Assembly (NCBI GenBank): GCA_036874045.1
Contig: CM072341.1
Span: forward strand, 15,636,501 to 15,700,500
Length of the DNA: 64,000 nt
Source: Cymodocea nodosa
Taxonomy: Eukaryota; Streptophyta; Magnoliopsida; Alismatales; Cymodoceaceae
Direction: 5' to 3'
Numbering within the stretch: position 1 is the first letter of the stretch; every line of letters begins with the position of its first letter. This document shows, piece by piece, positions 62,391 to 64,000 of this stretch. The position numbers were made by a program, and so were the translations under genes. Under the pieces are notes generated by a model. The model had not been told where the DNA came from and searched no databases. It saw only the letters and a program-made list of their open reading frames with translations.

Positions 62391-64000
62391 CATCGTCACC
62401 GATCCATCTACGTTACCATATGTGAAGGGGTATGCAGTAATCCCTATGCTTCAAGGTAAGGCGCCTAACTTTCTTGGGTGTTAACGTTCTCGAGAGAATG
62501 GGACATTTTATGCCTTCCAATAGGACCAGTCTGACGCTATCACCATCTGGGTCCTGTAGTAGCTGGCGACGATGTCGTCGATCTGATGATTCGTCACCAC
62601 GGTGGACGATGTTCTCACCTCATGCGTACTGTTGTGTAGCAGCAGCAGCAGCAGCAGAAGCAGCAGCCGCGGCAGCACAAGTAGATCTTGGAGCTAGGAA
62701 ACGACTCAACATGTATGCATGCATGGCTGGTCCCCCTTGCTTAATTTCTGTCGGTTCTTTACGGAGAAGAGGCCATAAAACCCCTGAGATGGACCCTCTG
62801 GTGCCATCATCCGCCAACCGACCACCAAGATCTTATTTTGCCCTTGATTGCATCGCTCTCTCGTGTATGGTTTGTATCACCAACCAACAGTACATCTACT
62901 CCATTGCCTTGGAACTACTACCAACATTGTCTCTGTAGTTCTTCCTGGCTTCCTAGCTAGTTCCTTCATTCAAAATATTACTCTAATAACCCTGCTACAC
63001 ACTGTATCGCTTATTCTAGTGACTTTATTAGTTACGTTGCTTATAACTCGCATCCTCAAATACTCCTTCACGCCATTAGTGAATTTCTGAGCTCCAGCCT
63101 TCGCTCAAGCGTACACAATGGGGGCATTACTTCTCCAAATTTGTTGAATTTAGAGATATATTCCGTTAGTGTCATTGTCCCCTATTTCAAGATCATGAAC
63201 AAGGGAGAAAATTTTCGTCACCGTTTTCTTGGCGTTTTCTCGCAAATTTCTTGTGAAGAACTCAATAAGTCAGTCTGTGAACATATTGATCCGTAAGTGC
63301 AAGGAAGCTTTCTTGTGGAATTCTCACGTACTAATATGTGTAAACATAATAAAATCACTGATGTCGTACCAATTTCATAAACTGCTAAGAAAGGACTCAC
63401 GATTAAGGAGACAAATAGTTGATGTTTGGATTGGATGTGACGATTCTGCGTGCATGGGAGTACCTGCTGAAAAAAGAGTGCTTTAGTCAAAGTAGTTTAG
63501 GGACAGACATCCAATCTTTACTTATTTCTTGACGAACTACCCCCACAATATTCTCATCTAATATCCTCTACCATATTTGTGAGTCAAACGCTGGTTGCTG
63601 AACATCTGTCTCGGAATATTTCTCCTCATGATGTCATTGATATCATTCCTTCAAAAAAATGGAAAAGTATTCCGCCATAAGGTAAACACGTATACCTATA
63701 AAATCACTACTTAGCATAAGGTAAACATGTGTGGGTCTTCACCCACCATTTGCTCCCTGCCAAGTTCCTTTACCAGTAGAAGGATCAAACAAAATAATCC
63801 GAGAAAGGCATTCTATTTGTAATCTAAGTTTATTATATATTTATAGTACTTGACATTGAAGCAGGCACTTCATGCTGGCTCTTCAACCCATTAGTCCATA
63901 GAATTTCCTGCTTCTCATGATATTTCTTTCCTGAAGCAGACCTCTAGTGGAATTGCTCATATGCAGCAAAGAAGTCACGAAGTCCATTCCACCAAAGTGT
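62391..64000. other. Right-end interval, no gene assigned; (GCA)n tract
   Basis: A (GCA)n-rich tract at 62639-62675 lies in a GC-richer block (62470-62940) with a 154-codon frame that has no recognised domain and reads poly-Ala through the repeat. From 62940 to the edge the sequence is AT-rich with short frames and no motif. A gene could begin beyond the right edge. Confidence 0.35.

Noticed and set aside
62474-62938. 154-codon frame on the + strand with a poly-Ala segment
   Set aside because: It begins at a non-ATG codon, the Ala run is a (GCA)n microsatellite, and no domain is visible.

Overview
This window reads as nuclear DNA from a flowering plant, most likely a monocot. It has spliced genes with GT-AG introns, an NGATHA/Os02g0683500-type B3 regulator, an alpha-expansin, a CaaX-ended heavy-metal-associated protein, a plastid-type LPAT, Sirevirus-class Ty1/copia DNA and many AT microsatellites. 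The style of the B3 and expansin proteins suggests a commelinid such as the banana/ginger lineage, but that is an impression and was not tested.

Only four host genes can be supported, all from protein motifs and splice sites. On the + strand: the 3' three exons of a plastid-type 1-acyl-glycerol-3-phosphate acyltransferase (69-1721, cut by the left window edge), a complete three-exon alpha-expansin (5178-6176), and a single-exon B3 transcription factor with an RLFGV repression motif (26540-27718). On the - strand: a complete three-exon HIPP gene (37545-38186). They act in unrelated processes (plastid lipid synthesis, wall loosening, transcription, metal binding) and are 4-20 kb apart or more, so there is no operon-like logic.

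The rest is repeat-rich. A Sirevirus-type copia element (41072-54648, - strand) has both long LTRs, PBS, PPT, gag, pol and an envelope-like 3' region. Its coding parts are broken, and a 569-bp PIF/Harbinger element (51500-52068) sits in its gag region. A related solo LTR (21420-22883) has a perfect 5-bp duplication and lies inside an older LTR-like block. There are also a LINE endonuclease fragment (about 34.3-35.2 kb), Ty3/gypsy pol debris (about 58.3-59.7 kb) and LTR-element debris (about 29.4-31.6 kb).

The most unusual item is a family of AT-rich compound arrays seen three times in the same orientation (about 8.37-10.09, 32.4-33.55 and 39.96-41.07 continuing at 54.65-54.79 kb). Each has a block of ~100-200-bp units built on the inverted repeat TTTTGACAT...ATGTCAAAA, then a block of ~42-bp units built on TTTAGATAT...ATATCTAAA. 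Every unit can form a hairpin. The copia element landed inside the third array. I recognise no described family for these arrays. I found no CRISPR, rRNA, tRNA or conserved miRNA.
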